DNA of 64,000 nt from Planctomycetota bacterium (lineage in GTDB: Bacteria; Planctomycetota; Planctomycetia; Pirellulales; UBA1268). The stretch is from the NCBI GenBank assembly GCA_016872555.1, contig VGZO01000011.1, positions 43,482 through 107,481 of the forward strand, given 5' to 3'. The translations under genes and the position numbers were made by a program. The notes beneath the pieces were generated by a model that was not told the origin of the DNA, searched no databases, and worked only from the letters and a program-made list of their open reading frames with translations. This document shows positions 29,057 to 37,998 of this stretch, one piece after another (the stretch's first letter is position 1; every line of letters starts with the position of its first letter).

Positions 29057-32000
29057 ATGGAGCCGCTCGAGCAGGGAAGCAGCGTGGCCCGGAGGCCGCG
29101 GCGCCGGTGGCGCCTGTGGGCGTGTGCGGCGCTGACCGCGGCCGCGGTCTGGTTCGCGCCCCAGGTGGTCGTCCTGACCAGCGCCCGCGATTGGCCGCTC
29201 CACTGGGCCAGCGCCGGCCTCGACGGCCGGCTCTCGAGCCGCGCCGCCGCCTGGACGTGGACGGGCGGGATCGAGTATCGCGACCTCGTCCTCACCGATG
29301 CGACCGGCCGGGTGACTGCCGCCGCGCGGCGCGTCGGGCTCGACCGCGGCCTGCTCGCCCTGGCGGCGACGCCGCACGATCTCGGCACGGTCCGGATCAC
29401 GGCCCCGGAGGTGATCGTCGAGGTCCGGCGCGGGGGGAGCAGCATCGAAGACATGCTCGCCCCCTGGCTGGCGAGGGTGTCGGCCGCGGCCCCCTTCCGC
29501 TGCGATCTCGAGGTGGTCGACGGGGTCGTTCACCTCGTCGACGGCACCGACGGCGACAGCTGGCGGATCGCCGAGGTCCTTGCCGCGGTCGGCTGCGGCA
29601 CGACGGCCGACGACGGGTGGACGGTGGCGGGCGTGGTCGTTCACTCCGGCCAACCGCCGCGCGATCTGGCGGCGGCGTTCGGGGCCCCCGCGCCGGGGGC
29701 CGGGGACCGACCGCCGCGCCCGGAGGGCCGTCTGGCCAGGACGACGGTCGCCGCCGGCGCCACCGCGATCCTCGCACGCGCGGGGGGGCTGTCGATCTCG
29801 GCGCCGCCCCGCGCGGCCGCCGGGGCGCTGGCCGTCAGCGGCAACGCCGTGCCGCTCGGGCTGTCGCGGGTGGTGGCGACGCGCTTCGATCAGGCGTGGC
29901 ATGCCGGCGGCACGGCCGACATCCGCCTGGCGATCCAGCTCCCCACCGCCGGGGGCGCGGCCGACGGGCTGGCGCTGCGCGGCGCGATCAACGCCGCTCC
30001 GCTGGTGATCCTCGCCGGGCCGGCGCCGCGCGAGGTCGCCGGTTTCGAGCGCTGCGACATCCCGCTCGATGTCGTCCTCGGCGATGGGCAGGTGGTCGTG
30101 CGGACGCTGACCGCGACGGCGCCGGCATTGAAGGCCGAGGCCTCCGGGCGGCTCGCCCTCCCGACCGCCGGCGTCTGGGAGTGGGCCGACACGCTGGTGC
30201 GCGACGATTTCGCGCTGGCGATCGACGTCGATCTGGCGGCGGCCGCCCGCGCCGTGCCCGGTGGGCTCGAGGTCCGCCCCGACGTGCGGATCACCGGTGG
30301 GAAACTGCAGGTCGCCGCTGCCGCCCACGCCGCCGGTGCCGATCGGCTCCTCGAGATCCAGTTCGAGGCCCGCGATGTCGCGGCGGTCCAGGGGGAACGG
30401 CCGCTGCGCTGGAACGCCCCGTTGGGAGGCTGGCTGCGCGGCCGTCTCGAGCCCGGCCGGTTCGGCCGGCTCACGGTCGAGGAGGCACGGCTGGCCGCTC
30501 CGGGAATCGAACTGGCGGCGCGCGGCGACCGCGACGAACTGGCGGTCGAATGGACTGCTGACCTGGCCGCGGTCGTGGCCGACGTCGGGGAGCTGGTCGA
30601 CGTCGGCGGACTCTCGGCCGCGGGGCTGGTCCGCGGCCGGGTCGACATCACCGGCGGTGGTCCCGTCCCCGGGGCGACGGCGGTGCGGCTGGCGGCCGGC
30701 GTCGAGCGCATGGCGATCGGCCTCCCGGGGCGCCCCGAGTGGCGCGACGACGAGTTCTCGGTCACCGCGTCGGGGTCCGGTTCGGCGGTCGTCGGTGGCC
30801 TGGTGGTCGACAGTGGCACGCTGTCGTGCAGCGCCCCGGGGGACATCCTCGAAGCCCGGCTCACCGGGGGCGCGCTGGTCGACCCGTCACGGCTCGCCGC
30901 CTGGCTGGGCGGCCGCACGCCGGTGGGCCGAGTGGTGACGCCCGCGCCGATGGCCACCGACGGGATCCAGGTCGACGTCGCCGTCGGCGGCGACCTGGCC
31001 GCCTGGCAGCGCCGTTTCGGCGCCTGTGCCGGGGCCGTCCTTCCGGTGACGAGCGTGGCCGGTCACGTCCAGGCCCAGGCGACGCTCGTCGGCAGCGCCG
31101 ATGGCTGGCGCGTCCTCCGCTCCAGCGCCGAAGTCGACAAGCCGGAAGTCGAGGTGGCGGGACGGCGGATCGCCGAGCCACGGTTGCTGGCCAGCGCCGC
31201 CGGGAGCTGGCAGACCGGTGGCGAGGCCGAGATCACCGCGGCCGAGATCCTCACCGCGACGATGTCGGTGCGGACCGGGGGGCTCGCCGTGCGCCCCGCC
31301 TGGGCCGGTCGCGGGGATCTGCTCGAGCGCCTCCGCGGCCGGGCCCAGTGGCAGGCCGACCTGTCGCGGCTCGCCGACTGGCTCGGGACGGCGCCGGCCG
31401 GTGCCGGCCACGAGCTGTCGGGGCGCGTGTGGGGGTCGGTCGATCTGGTCGACACGCCGACCGGGCAGAATCTCCGCGCCGAGATCGCCGGCAACCATCT
31501 CGCGCTGACCGAGATCGCCGCCGCCGGTCCGGGGCGCACGGTGTGGTCGGAGCCCGATGCGGCGCTGGCCGTGGAGGTGACGCGGCCCGGTGGCGGCGAC
31601 CCCGCCGCGCCCCTGGCGATCGACCGGCTGACGCTCTCCTCGGCGACGCTCGCCGTCGCCGCCGCCGGCGCGCTCGGGGAACCGGCCGGGCGCCGGGTGG
31701 TCGAGCTGGGTGGCACGCTGGCGGTCGACTGGGACCGGCTGTCGGCGCTGGCGGTGCCATGGACGGCGGGACGGGTGCGGCTCAGCGGCGGGGGACCGCG
31801 GCCCTTCCAATTCCGCGCCCCGCTGCGCTCGGCGCCGCCGAGCACGGCCCGGCGTGCGGTGCCGTTTCCCGCCGGGTGGCTGGCGGGGCAGCCGGCCGGT
31901 GCCCCCGACGACGCCATCCTGCCCGTCGAGATCACGCCCGATCCGGCCGCCACCGGGGCGCTGCGGAACGTCGTCCTCGACGCCGCCACCGCCTGGAACG

Positions 32001-32845
32001 CCGCCGATCTCGACGGCCTGCCGTTGGCGGCCGGGGAGATGCCGCTGCGGCTGCTCGAGGGGCAGCTGGTGTTCGGGCCCTTCGATCTGGCCGCCGCCGG
32101 CGGACGGCTCCGCGGATCCCCCTGGCTGCGCCTCGAGCCCGGGCCCCTCGAGCTGGTCGTGCCCCCGGGACGGATCGCGGAGCGGATCACGGTCTCGACC
32201 GAGATGGCGCAGCGCTGGATCGCGTTCGTCTCGCCGCTGCTCGGCCGGGCGACGCGGACCAGCGGCTGGGTGACGATCGACGGCGCCGGCGCGCGGCTGC
32301 CGGTCGCCGACCCGTGGTCGGGGGAGGGGGCCTGTCAGGTGACCTTCGAGAACCTCGAGGTCACGCCGGGGGCGCACGTCAAGCCACTGGCCGACCTGAT
32401 CGTGCGCCTCCAGTCGGTGGTCGATCCACGGTTCGCGTTCGGCGACAAGGCGGTGCTCCTCCGCGTCCGGCCGGAGCCGGTGCGCCTCCACCTCGCCGGC
32501 GGCCGGCTGTGGCAGGAGGGTTTGGTGATGGACATCGGGCAGTTGGTGGTGCGCAGCGCCGGCAGCGTCGGCGGCGATGGCGCGCTGGCGATGGAGGTCG
32601 AGATCGCGCTGCGCGGCGACCTCGTCGGCACGACGCCGGTGCTGGCGAAACTGGTGCGCACGCCGCTGCTGGTGCCGCTGTCGGGGACGATCGAGCAGCC
32701 GCGCTTCGATGCCGCGGCGATCGACGCGATCATCGCCCGGATCGTCGACAACACCGCCGAGGCGGTCCTCCGCGACGGGGTCGGGCGGGGGCTCGAACAG
32801 CTCGAGATCCTGTTCGGCAATCCCCCCGCCCCGGCGCCGCGGTGA
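29057..32845 (+). CDS. Very large AsmA-like membrane-anchored protein
   Basis: 1262 aa. One N-terminal membrane segment (WACAALTAAAVWFAPQVVVL) after a cluster of Arg, then a long beta-rich body with no catalytic motif and many repeats of the type IEYRDLVLTDATGRV and LSGGG. The C-terminal part (GRATRTSGWVTIDGAGARL, GTIEQPRFD) resembles the AsmA/TamB-like group, which bridges inner and outer membranes and carries lipids. A longer open frame upstream overlaps mobA and is not used. TATACT at 29042-29047 lies just 10 bases before the ATG and is probably not its promoter. Confidence 0.72.
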   Translation: MEPLEQGSSVARRPRRRWRLWACAALTAAAVWFAPQVVVLTSARDWPLHWASAGLDGRLSSRAAAWTWTGGIEYRDLVLTDATGRVTAAARRVGLDRGLLALAATPHDLGTVRITAPEVIVEVRRGGSSIEDMLAPWLARVSAAAPFRCDLEVVDGVVHLVDGTDGDSWRIAEVLAAVGCGTTADDGWTVAGVVVHSGQPPRDLAAAFGAPAPGAGDRPPRPEGRLARTTVAAGATAILARAGGLSISAPPRAAAGALAVSGNAVPLGLSRVVATRFDQAWHAGGTADIRLAIQLPTAGGAADGLALRGAINAAPLVILAGPAPREVAGFERCDIPLDVVLGDGQVVVRTLTATAPALKAEASGRLALPTAGVWEWADTLVRDDFALAIDVDLAAAARAVPGGLEVRPDVRITGGKLQVAAAAHAAGADRLLEIQFEARDVAAVQGERPLRWNAPLGGWLRGRLEPGRFGRLTVEEARLAAPGIELAARGDRDELAVEWTADLAAVVADVGELVDVGGLSAAGLVRGRVDITGGGPVPGATAVRLAAGVERMAIGLPGRPEWRDDEFSVTASGSGSAVVGGLVVDSGTLSCSAPGDILEARLTGGALVDPSRLAAWLGGRTPVGRVVTPAPMATDGIQVDVAVGGDLAAWQRRFGACAGAVLPVTSVAGHVQAQATLVGSADGWRVLRSSAEVDKPEVEVAGRRIAEPRLLASAAGSWQTGGEAEITAAEILTATMSVRTGGLAVRPAWAGRGDLLERLRGRAQWQADLSRLADWLGTAPAGAGHELSGRVWGSVDLVDTPTGQNLRAEIAGNHLALTEIAAAGPGRTVWSEPDAALAVEVTRPGGGDPAAPLAIDRLTLSSATLAVAAAGALGEPAGRRVVELGGTLAVDWDRLSALAVPWTAGRVRLSGGGPRPFQFRAPLRSAPPSTARRAVPFPAGWLAGQPAGAPDDAILPVEITPDPAATGALRNVVLDAATAWNAADLDGLPLAAGEMPLRLLEGQLVFGPFDLAAAGGRLRGSPWLRLEPGPLELVVPPGRIAERITVSTEMAQRWIAFVSPLLGRATRTSGWVTIDGAGARLPVADPWSGEGACQVTFENLEVTPGAHVKPLADLIVRLQSVVDPRFAFGDKAVLLRVRPEPVRLHLAGGRLWQEGLVMDIGQLVVRSAGSVGGDGALAMEVEIALRGDLVGTTPVLAKLVRTPLLVPLSGTIEQPRFDAAAIDAIIARIVDNTAEAVLRDGVGRGLEQLEILFGNPPAPAPR

Positions 32846-32878
32846 CCGTCCCGCGGGCACCAGCGGCGCGCCCCGTCC

Positions 32879-34084
32879 TCAGCCCGTGGCGAGCGCCGCC
32901 ACCAGCCGGTCGAGATCGTCGACGGAGTGACTCCACGACAGGCTGACGCGGAGCAGGCTTTCCCCCTCCGGCACGCTCGGCGGGCGGATCGCCGGCACGA
33001 ACAATCCCGCCTCCGCCAGCCGCTTCGAGCGCGCGACCGCGGCGGCGGCGCTGCCCACGATCACCGGGAGGATCGGCGTCGCCTCACCGCCGACGGCCAC
33101 GCCGACGGCGGCGAGCCGCTGCCGCAGCGCCGTGGCGGTGGCCAGCAGCTCGGTGCGCCGCTGCGGTTCCTCGGCAAGCAGCTCCACGGCGCGCAGTGCC
33201 GCTCCGGTCACGGGAGGCGGGTGGGCGGTGGAGAAGATCCACGCCCGGGCGGAGTGTTCGAGCCACTGGACGAGCAGCCGGTGGCCGGCCACGAACCCGC
33301 CGGCGGCGCCGAGCGCCTTGGAGAGCGTGCCGACGCGGACGTGGACGCCGTCGGCGCAACCGCTGGCCTCGACCAGCCCGCTGCCCCGGGCTCCGAACAC
33401 CCCGGTGGCGTGGGCCTCGTCGACCATCAGCATCGCCCCGTGGCGCGCGGCCAGCGCGCACAGATCGGCCAGCGGCGCCACCGTGCCGTCCATCGAGAAC
33501 AGCGCGTCGGTCACGATCAGCTTCCGGCCGGGAGGCGCCGAGGCGAGGATCTGCCCGAGGGCGGCGGCGTCGCGGTGCGGGAAGACGGCGACGGTGGCCC
33601 GCGACAGGCGGCAGCCGTCGACGATGCTCGCATGGTTGCGGGCGTCGCTGGCGATCGTGTCGCCGGGGCCGACGAGGGCGGCGATCGTGGCGGCGTTGGC
33701 GGCGAATCCGCTGGCGAAGAGGAGCGCCGCGTCGGTGTCGAGAAGCCGGGCGAGGGCGCGCTCGAGGGCGGCGTGCGACGCGGAGCGGCCGCTCACCAGC
33801 GGGCTGGCTCCCGCGCCGAACCCCTCGGCACACGCTGCCCGCGAGGCCGCCCGCGTGAGCCGGACGTCGCCGGCATAGCCGAGGTAGTCGTTGGCGCCGA
33901 AGTTGACGAGCCGGCGCCCGTCGAGCACGACCTCGCGCCCCTGCCGGCCATGGCGCATGCGCCTCGGGCGGACGAGGTCGCGCTGCCGGAGTCGGTCGAG
34001 GCCGTCGGCCACCCACTGCAGGGGCTCGGGCAGCGGCCCGGCGGGGCGCTGGTCGTCGGCCGGCGGTTCGCCGCGGCAGGCCAT
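32879..34084 (-). CDS. bioF: 8-amino-7-oxononanoate synthase
   Basis: 401 aa. It condenses pimeloyl thioester with alanine in biotin synthesis. Visible: NFGANDYLGYAG, FASGFAANAATIAALVG, SDARNHASIVDGCRLS, VDEAHATGVFGARGSG and the cofactor Lys near 255 in GTLSKALGAAGGFVAG. The ATG at 34084 leaves 4 bases after the upstream EVE gene; a longer start at 34138 is less likely. A 2-amino-3-ketobutyrate ligase role is the main alternative, since no other bio gene is near. birA is in the same window. Confidence 0.87.
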   Translation of the reverse strand: MACRGEPPADDQRPAGPLPEPLQWVADGLDRLRQRDLVRPRRMRHGRQGREVVLDGRRLVNFGANDYLGYAGDVRLTRAASRAACAEGFGAGASPLVSGRSASHAALERALARLLDTDAALLFASGFAANAATIAALVGPGDTIASDARNHASIVDGCRLSRATVAVFPHRDAAALGQILASAPPGRKLIVTDALFSMDGTVAPLADLCALAARHGAMLMVDEAHATGVFGARGSGLVEASGCADGVHVRVGTLSKALGAAGGFVAGHRLLVQWLEHSARAWIFSTAHPPPVTGAALRAVELLAEEPQRRTELLATATALRQRLAAVGVAVGGEATPILPVIVGSAAAAVARSKRLAEAGLFVPAIRPPSVPEGESLLRVSLSWSHSVDDLDRLVAALATG

Positions 34085-34088
34085 CGCG

Positions 34089-34556
34089 TCAGGCCTTCCG
34101 TCGGGACAGCGCCACGACCGCCCGGAACTGCGCGGCACTCACCGGCATCACCGACAGCCGGCTCCCCTTGCGGAGCAGCTCCATGCCGGCCAGCGCCGCC
34201 ACGCCGCGCAGCTCGTCGAGCGGCAGCCCCCGGGGGAAGATCTCGACGAGGCGGACGTCGACCGTCGACCAGACTGGTTCGGCGGCGGTCGCGCGGGGAT
34301 CGTGACCGGGGCTCCGCGGATCGAGCGCGGTCGTGTCGGGGCGGGCCGTGCCGACCACCTCGACGATGCCGACGACGGCCGACGGCGCGGCATTGGAGTG
34401 GTAGAACAGGCAGCGGTCCCCGGCGGCCATCGCGCGGAGGTAGTTGCGTGCCTGGTAATTCCGCACCCCGTCCCACGACGTGGTCCGGCGCGGTGCCCGG
34501 GCGAGATCATCGATCGAGAACGTTTCCGGCTCGCTCTTGACCAGCCAGTGGTTCAT
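34089..34556 (-). CDS. EVE domain-containing protein
   Basis: 155 aa, the whole length being one EVE domain. Family marks: NHWLVKSEPETFSIDDL, SWDGVRNYQARNYLRAM, GDRCLFYHSNA and GIVEVVG. EVE domains belong to the PUA superfamily and bind modified bases in DNA or RNA. It lies 7 bases downstream of an unknown membrane protein and 4 bases before bioF, making a three-gene operon. There is no restriction or defence gene beside it, so a housekeeping role is more likely. Confidence 0.88.
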   Translation of the reverse strand: MNHWLVKSEPETFSIDDLARAPRRTTSWDGVRNYQARNYLRAMAAGDRCLFYHSNAAPSAVVGIVEVVGTARPDTTALDPRSPGHDPRATAAEPVWSTVDVRLVEIFPRGLPLDELRGVAALAGMELLRKGSRLSVMPVSAAQFRAVVALSRRKA

Positions 34557-34563
34557 GCGCCTG

Positions 34564-35253
34564 TCAGCGACGCGGGCCGCCGCCCGGGGTCATGCCGCGC
34601 TCGCGCATCCGCCGCTCGACGGCCCCGAAGAATTCGTTGAACCGCGCGCGATCCTGCGGCGTCGAGCGGTCGAGCATGTTCTTCCGCCAGGCGTTGCGAT
34701 CCTCCTCGGAACGGCTCCGGGGGGGCCCCTGCGGCGCTCCACCGCTCCCTTGGCCCCCCTGCCCGCCCTGTCCCTTGGGAAGCATCGAGGCGAACTGCGA
34801 CCGGTTTCCCTCGAACAATTTCCGCATCGAGTCAAAGCCGTTGATCTGCTGGTCGAGGTAGTCCTGCCGCTTGTCGGGTGGGGTGGTGAAGTAGCCGTCG
34901 ATCTTGGCCTTCATCGAGGCCATCATCACCTTTTCCCCCTCCTTGAACGCCGCCTTGCGGAGATGTTCGGGCAGGGCTTGCAGTTTGCCGAACCACCCCA
35001 CCGCCGCGGTCACTCGGGCGGCCATGTCGAGCATCCCCTTGGGGGGATCGGTCGGCGGGTACTGCTTCGCCAGGTCCTGGGTGAATTGCCGGAACTCGAT
35101 GATCCGCGGATCCTCGCGCGACGACCACCACCACCACACCAGGCCGGCGATGGCGGCCAGCGCCAGCACCGCCAGGGCGATCCACGCCCACGTCCGCGAG
35201 TCGGTCTTCTCGGAGAGGGACTGCCGCGCCGCGGCGGCATGAACACTCGGCAT
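34564..35253 (-). CDS. Single-pass membrane protein of unknown function
   Basis: 229 aa, start preceded by GGAG. One membrane segment (WAWIALAVLALAAIAGLVWWWW, about 22-43), then a soluble charged helical domain and a Gly/Gln-rich spacer (GQGGQGGQGSGG) before a final helix (NEFFGAVERRMRERGM). I know no family name. Similar membrane-anchored helical proteins occur in planctomycetes upstream of housekeeping genes. It leads the operon with EVE and bioF. Confidence 0.7.
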   Translation of the reverse strand: MPSVHAAAARQSLSEKTDSRTWAWIALAVLALAAIAGLVWWWWSSREDPRIIEFRQFTQDLAKQYPPTDPPKGMLDMAARVTAAVGWFGKLQALPEHLRKAAFKEGEKVMMASMKAKIDGYFTTPPDKRQDYLDQQINGFDSMRKLFEGNRSQFASMLPKGQGGQGGQGSGGAPQGPPRSRSEEDRNAWRKNMLDRSTPQDRARFNEFFGAVERRMRERGMTPGGGPRR

Positions 35254-35344
35254 GGGTCGGGCTCCGGAAGTCGGCGAAACCGTGAGCCTCGATTGTAGCG
35301 CCGGGACGCGGGCGGGGCAGCAGGGAAAACGCCGGTGATTGATG

Positions 35345-35384
35345 AAAAAAGGCGGGGGGTCGGGCGTCAGGCGCCCGACCCCCC
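35345..35384 (-). terminator. Terminator of the YTV protein gene
   Basis: A perfect 12-bp stem GGGGGGTCGGGC/GCCCGACCCCCC (35354-35365 with 35373-35384), 7-base loop, followed on the minus strand by six T (35350-35345). It lies 29 bases after the YTV gene stop. Confidence 0.88.
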
Positions 35385-35412
35385 GGGAAAACCCTCGCTG
35401 GGACGCTGGTGA

Positions 35413-36960
35413 TCAGCAGCCCTTCTTGAAGAGGCCGCAACCCTTGCGGGCCTTGCCGCAGCCGGCGTTGCCGTTGCCGGAGGCATTGCCACAGCCACAG
35501 TCACCGCCGTTGGCGCCGCCGTCGCCGCAGCCGTTGCCCGAGCCGTTGCCGCCACACGGGTCGACCGGCACTTCCTCGCAGATCGTCCGGCAGACCTTGA
35601 CCGGGACCTGCTTGGTGACGCAGTGGGGGACGCAGACCGTGTAGCTCTCGGTCTTCGTCTCGCACACCGTGTCGAACAGCGTGACGGTGTAGGTGCAGCT
35701 CTTCTGCTGCGGGACCATCACCGTGTAGCAGACCTCCTTCGAGCGGCACTCCGGGACGCACTTGTTGACCGTGTAGGTCGCGGTCCGCGTCTCGCAGCGG
35801 AACTTCGTGACGCAGTGGGTCTTGGTGCGGGTCTCGGGGACCATCTTCGTGACGCAGTAGGTCCCGGTGCGGACCTCCGCGCGGCTCTTGTTGACCTTCA
35901 CCATCCGCGTCCGCTGCTCGGGGACGAACTTCGTCACGCAGTAGCTGCGGGTCCGCTCCTCGCAACGGCTCTTGTGCAGGCACTTGGTGCGGCTCCGCGT
36001 CTCGCAGCGGAACTTGGTGACGCAGTAGGTGTAGGGGACCTGCTCCGTCACACACTCCCACTTCGTGGCTTCGATCTCCCGGGTCTCGCAGGTCGGCACC
36101 CACTTGCGGCAGCAGACCGTCTTCGGGCAACAGGGGTTGCCGTCGGCGTCGTACTTGCCGTTGGCCGAGATTTCCTTGACCTCGGTCTGCCAGCTGCCAC
36201 CGCGGACCGTGACGGTCTTGGTGAACTTGCTCGGCACCCGCTTGGTGACCGAACGGAACCCGGTCATCTGCTCGGTGTAGGGGACGCGCACCGTGTAGGT
36301 CTCCTCGACCTGCTCGGTGTACGGCACGCGCACCGTGTAGGTCGCGGTCCGCTCCTCCTTGACCGGCACCATCACCGTGTACGCCTGCTCGACGCACTCG
36401 GTGTAGGGAACCTTCACCGTCCAGCTCCGCGTCCGCTGTTCCTTGACGGGGACGCAGACCGTGTAGGACTTCTCGATCGTCTCCGTGTAGGGGACGCGCA
36501 CCGTGTACTCACGGGTCCGCGTCTCGGGGACGATCGTGTTGACGGTGTAGTTCACCGTCTTCGTCCGGGTCTCCGGCACCATCACGGTGTAGTTCCGCGT
36601 CCGTTCCTCGGTCCGCGGCACCCGCTTGGAAACGGTGTAGGACCGCTCCCGCTGCTCCTTTGACCATTCCCGAACCTGGACGTCACGCATCTCGGTGACC
36701 CACTCACGGCGCTGGACGGTGCGCGTCGCGGGAGCGGCAGCGGCACCGTCGGCGATCCCCGCCGACTCGGCGACCGGGGCCGACTCCGAGATGATCGCAC
36801 CCTCGGCGGCCGGGGCGGCCGGCTTGGCGGCACCGCCGACGAGCACCGAGTTGTCCTTGACCCCCTCGATCACGGCGTCCTGGCCACGGGCCAGCCCGTT
36901 GCCGCAGATCGCGGCGGCGGCCACCCAGGGCAGGAAGCCGAACGACAGACTCTTCTTCAC
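35413..36960 (-). CDS. YTV-repeat planctomycete cell-wall protein
   Basis: 515 aa. After a signal peptide (LSFGFLPWVAAAAICGNGLA) most of the protein is repeated motifs of the form YTVxVPYTE, with a dozen YTV triplets; later variants read YCVTKFVP. The middle holds a Cys-rich insert (CCPKTVCCRKWVPTCE), and the C terminus is Gly/Cys/Asn-rich, ending FKKGC. Such YTV-motif proteins were reported from the proteinaceous cell wall of Rhodopirellula, where cystine cross-links are likely. GTG at 36960 is chosen because GGAGG lies exactly 5 bases upstream; the upstream TTG at 36972 would place that site inside the gene. Confidence 0.83.
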   Translation of the reverse strand: MKKSLSFGFLPWVAAAAICGNGLARGQDAVIEGVKDNSVLVGGAAKPAAPAAEGAIISESAPVAESAGIADGAAAAPATRTVQRREWVTEMRDVQVREWSKEQRERSYTVSKRVPRTEERTRNYTVMVPETRTKTVNYTVNTIVPETRTREYTVRVPYTETIEKSYTVCVPVKEQRTRSWTVKVPYTECVEQAYTVMVPVKEERTATYTVRVPYTEQVEETYTVRVPYTEQMTGFRSVTKRVPSKFTKTVTVRGGSWQTEVKEISANGKYDADGNPCCPKTVCCRKWVPTCETREIEATKWECVTEQVPYTYCVTKFRCETRSRTKCLHKSRCEERTRSYCVTKFVPEQRTRMVKVNKSRAEVRTGTYCVTKMVPETRTKTHCVTKFRCETRTATYTVNKCVPECRSKEVCYTVMVPQQKSCTYTVTLFDTVCETKTESYTVCVPHCVTKQVPVKVCRTICEEVPVDPCGGNGSGNGCGDGGANGGDCGCGNASGNGNAGCGKARKGCGLFKKGC

Positions 36961-37263
36961 GGAATCCTCCAATTGGATGAAAAAACAGACGCGGTTGACG
37001 GTTCGCGAACACCGAAACCGGTTCCGGCCGCGGCTGTCGTCCCCAGTCGACGGCAGCAGGTGGCGCGGAGCCCGGGTCGAGCCTGTCGGTGGCCTCCCCT
37101 GGCGGCGGTCGGGCAGCGGATACCAGGCGCTGTTCCGCGACCGCCAGGGTTTGCGCGGGCGGCAAACTCACAGGAGGTGATCGGGTCACCGCGACCGGAA
37201 AACTCACCGCGGTCGAAAAATGACCGGTGGTGCCGAAAACGAGGATCGTGACGGCGCGGCGTG
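36961..37263. other. Intergenic region between lutC and the YTV gene
   Basis: About 300 bases, mostly leader and promoter space for the YTV gene. Two tandem imperfect copies of a CGACCGCGGTGAGTTTT/CCGGTCGCGGTGACC-type sequence lie near 37180-37225 (minus strand). No reading frame or RNA gene is recognised. Confidence 0.45.
36966..36970 (-). promoter_or_regulatory. Ribosome binding site that fixes the YTV protein start
   Basis: GGAGG on the minus strand, 5 bases before GTG 36960. It overlaps the codons of a possible TTG start at 36972, which argues against that start. Confidence 0.7.
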
Positions 37264-37998
37264 TCAGCCGACGATCACGACCAGCAGCTCGCGCGGGCCA
37301 TGGGCGCCGAGCACGAGGATCCGTTCGATGTCACCGGTGCGGCTCGGCCCGGTGACGAACGAGAGCATGCTCGGCAGCGCCCCGGAATGCCGCCGCCGGA
37401 CGAGCGCCAGCGCATCGGCGAGCGTCGCCACGATCTGGTCGGCGGTGGCGATCACCAGGTGCACGTGGGGCACGACCGACAGACCGCGGCCGCCGCAGGT
37501 GGCGCTCGAGACGAGGATCGAACCGGTCTGGCTGACGAGTGCCTCGCAGGCGCTGATGCCGGCGTCGCAGGCCTCGAGGGCATCCTTCGCCGCCGCGGTC
37601 CCGTGGGCGGCGGCACCGTCGACGCCGTGCGTCGCACAGGGCACGCCGGCGAGGAGCGGCACGACCAGGGGGTGGTCGTGGTAGGCGACGCGCTTCCAGT
37701 CGCGCTCGCGTGCCACGGCGAACACCAGCTCGGTGGCGGCGGTGAGGTCGGGGACGCGGTGGACGGCAGCGCGGAGCCTGCCGAGGTTGTCGACGAGGAT
37801 CCGCATCCGCTCGTCGGGTGTGTCGCCACCGTCGGGGAGCCAGGGGCGTGCCGCCTCGGCGGGGAGGATCGCCAGCCCGCCGGCCGGAGGGGCCGGCGCG
37901 TGGGCGAGGTGGGGAAGCGGCGCCGGCTCGGCCAGCGCCTCGCGGACCCGGGCGAGGATCGTGTCGCGCGCCGAGCGCTGCGGCTCCGAATCGCTCAT
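37264..37998 (-). CDS. lutC: Lactate utilisation protein C (LutC/YkgG)
   Basis: 244 aa, DUF162 family. Marks are RDWKRVAYHDHPLVVPLLAGV, CEALVSQTGSILVSSATCGGRGLSVVPHVHLVI, and SFVTGPSRTGDIERILVLGAHGPRELLVVIV. LutA, LutB and LutC together oxidise L-lactate to pyruvate. Its ATG overlaps the lutB stop by four bases. lutA is not next to it; it lies 4.5 kb upstream behind two plus-strand genes. Confidence 0.9.
   Translation of the reverse strand: MSDSEPQRSARDTILARVREALAEPAPLPHLAHAPAPPAGGLAILPAEAARPWLPDGGDTPDERMRILVDNLGRLRAAVHRVPDLTAATELVFAVARERDWKRVAYHDHPLVVPLLAGVPCATHGVDGAAAHGTAAAKDALEACDAGISACEALVSQTGSILVSSATCGGRGLSVVPHVHLVIATADQIVATLADALALVRRRHSGALPSMLSFVTGPSRTGDIERILVLGAHGPRELLVVIVG

Noticed and set aside
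35385..35412. CCGGGAAAACCCTCG after the YTV gene as a repeat copy
   Set aside because: Only about ten bases match copy A and no hairpin forms; it is the flank of the YTV terminator.
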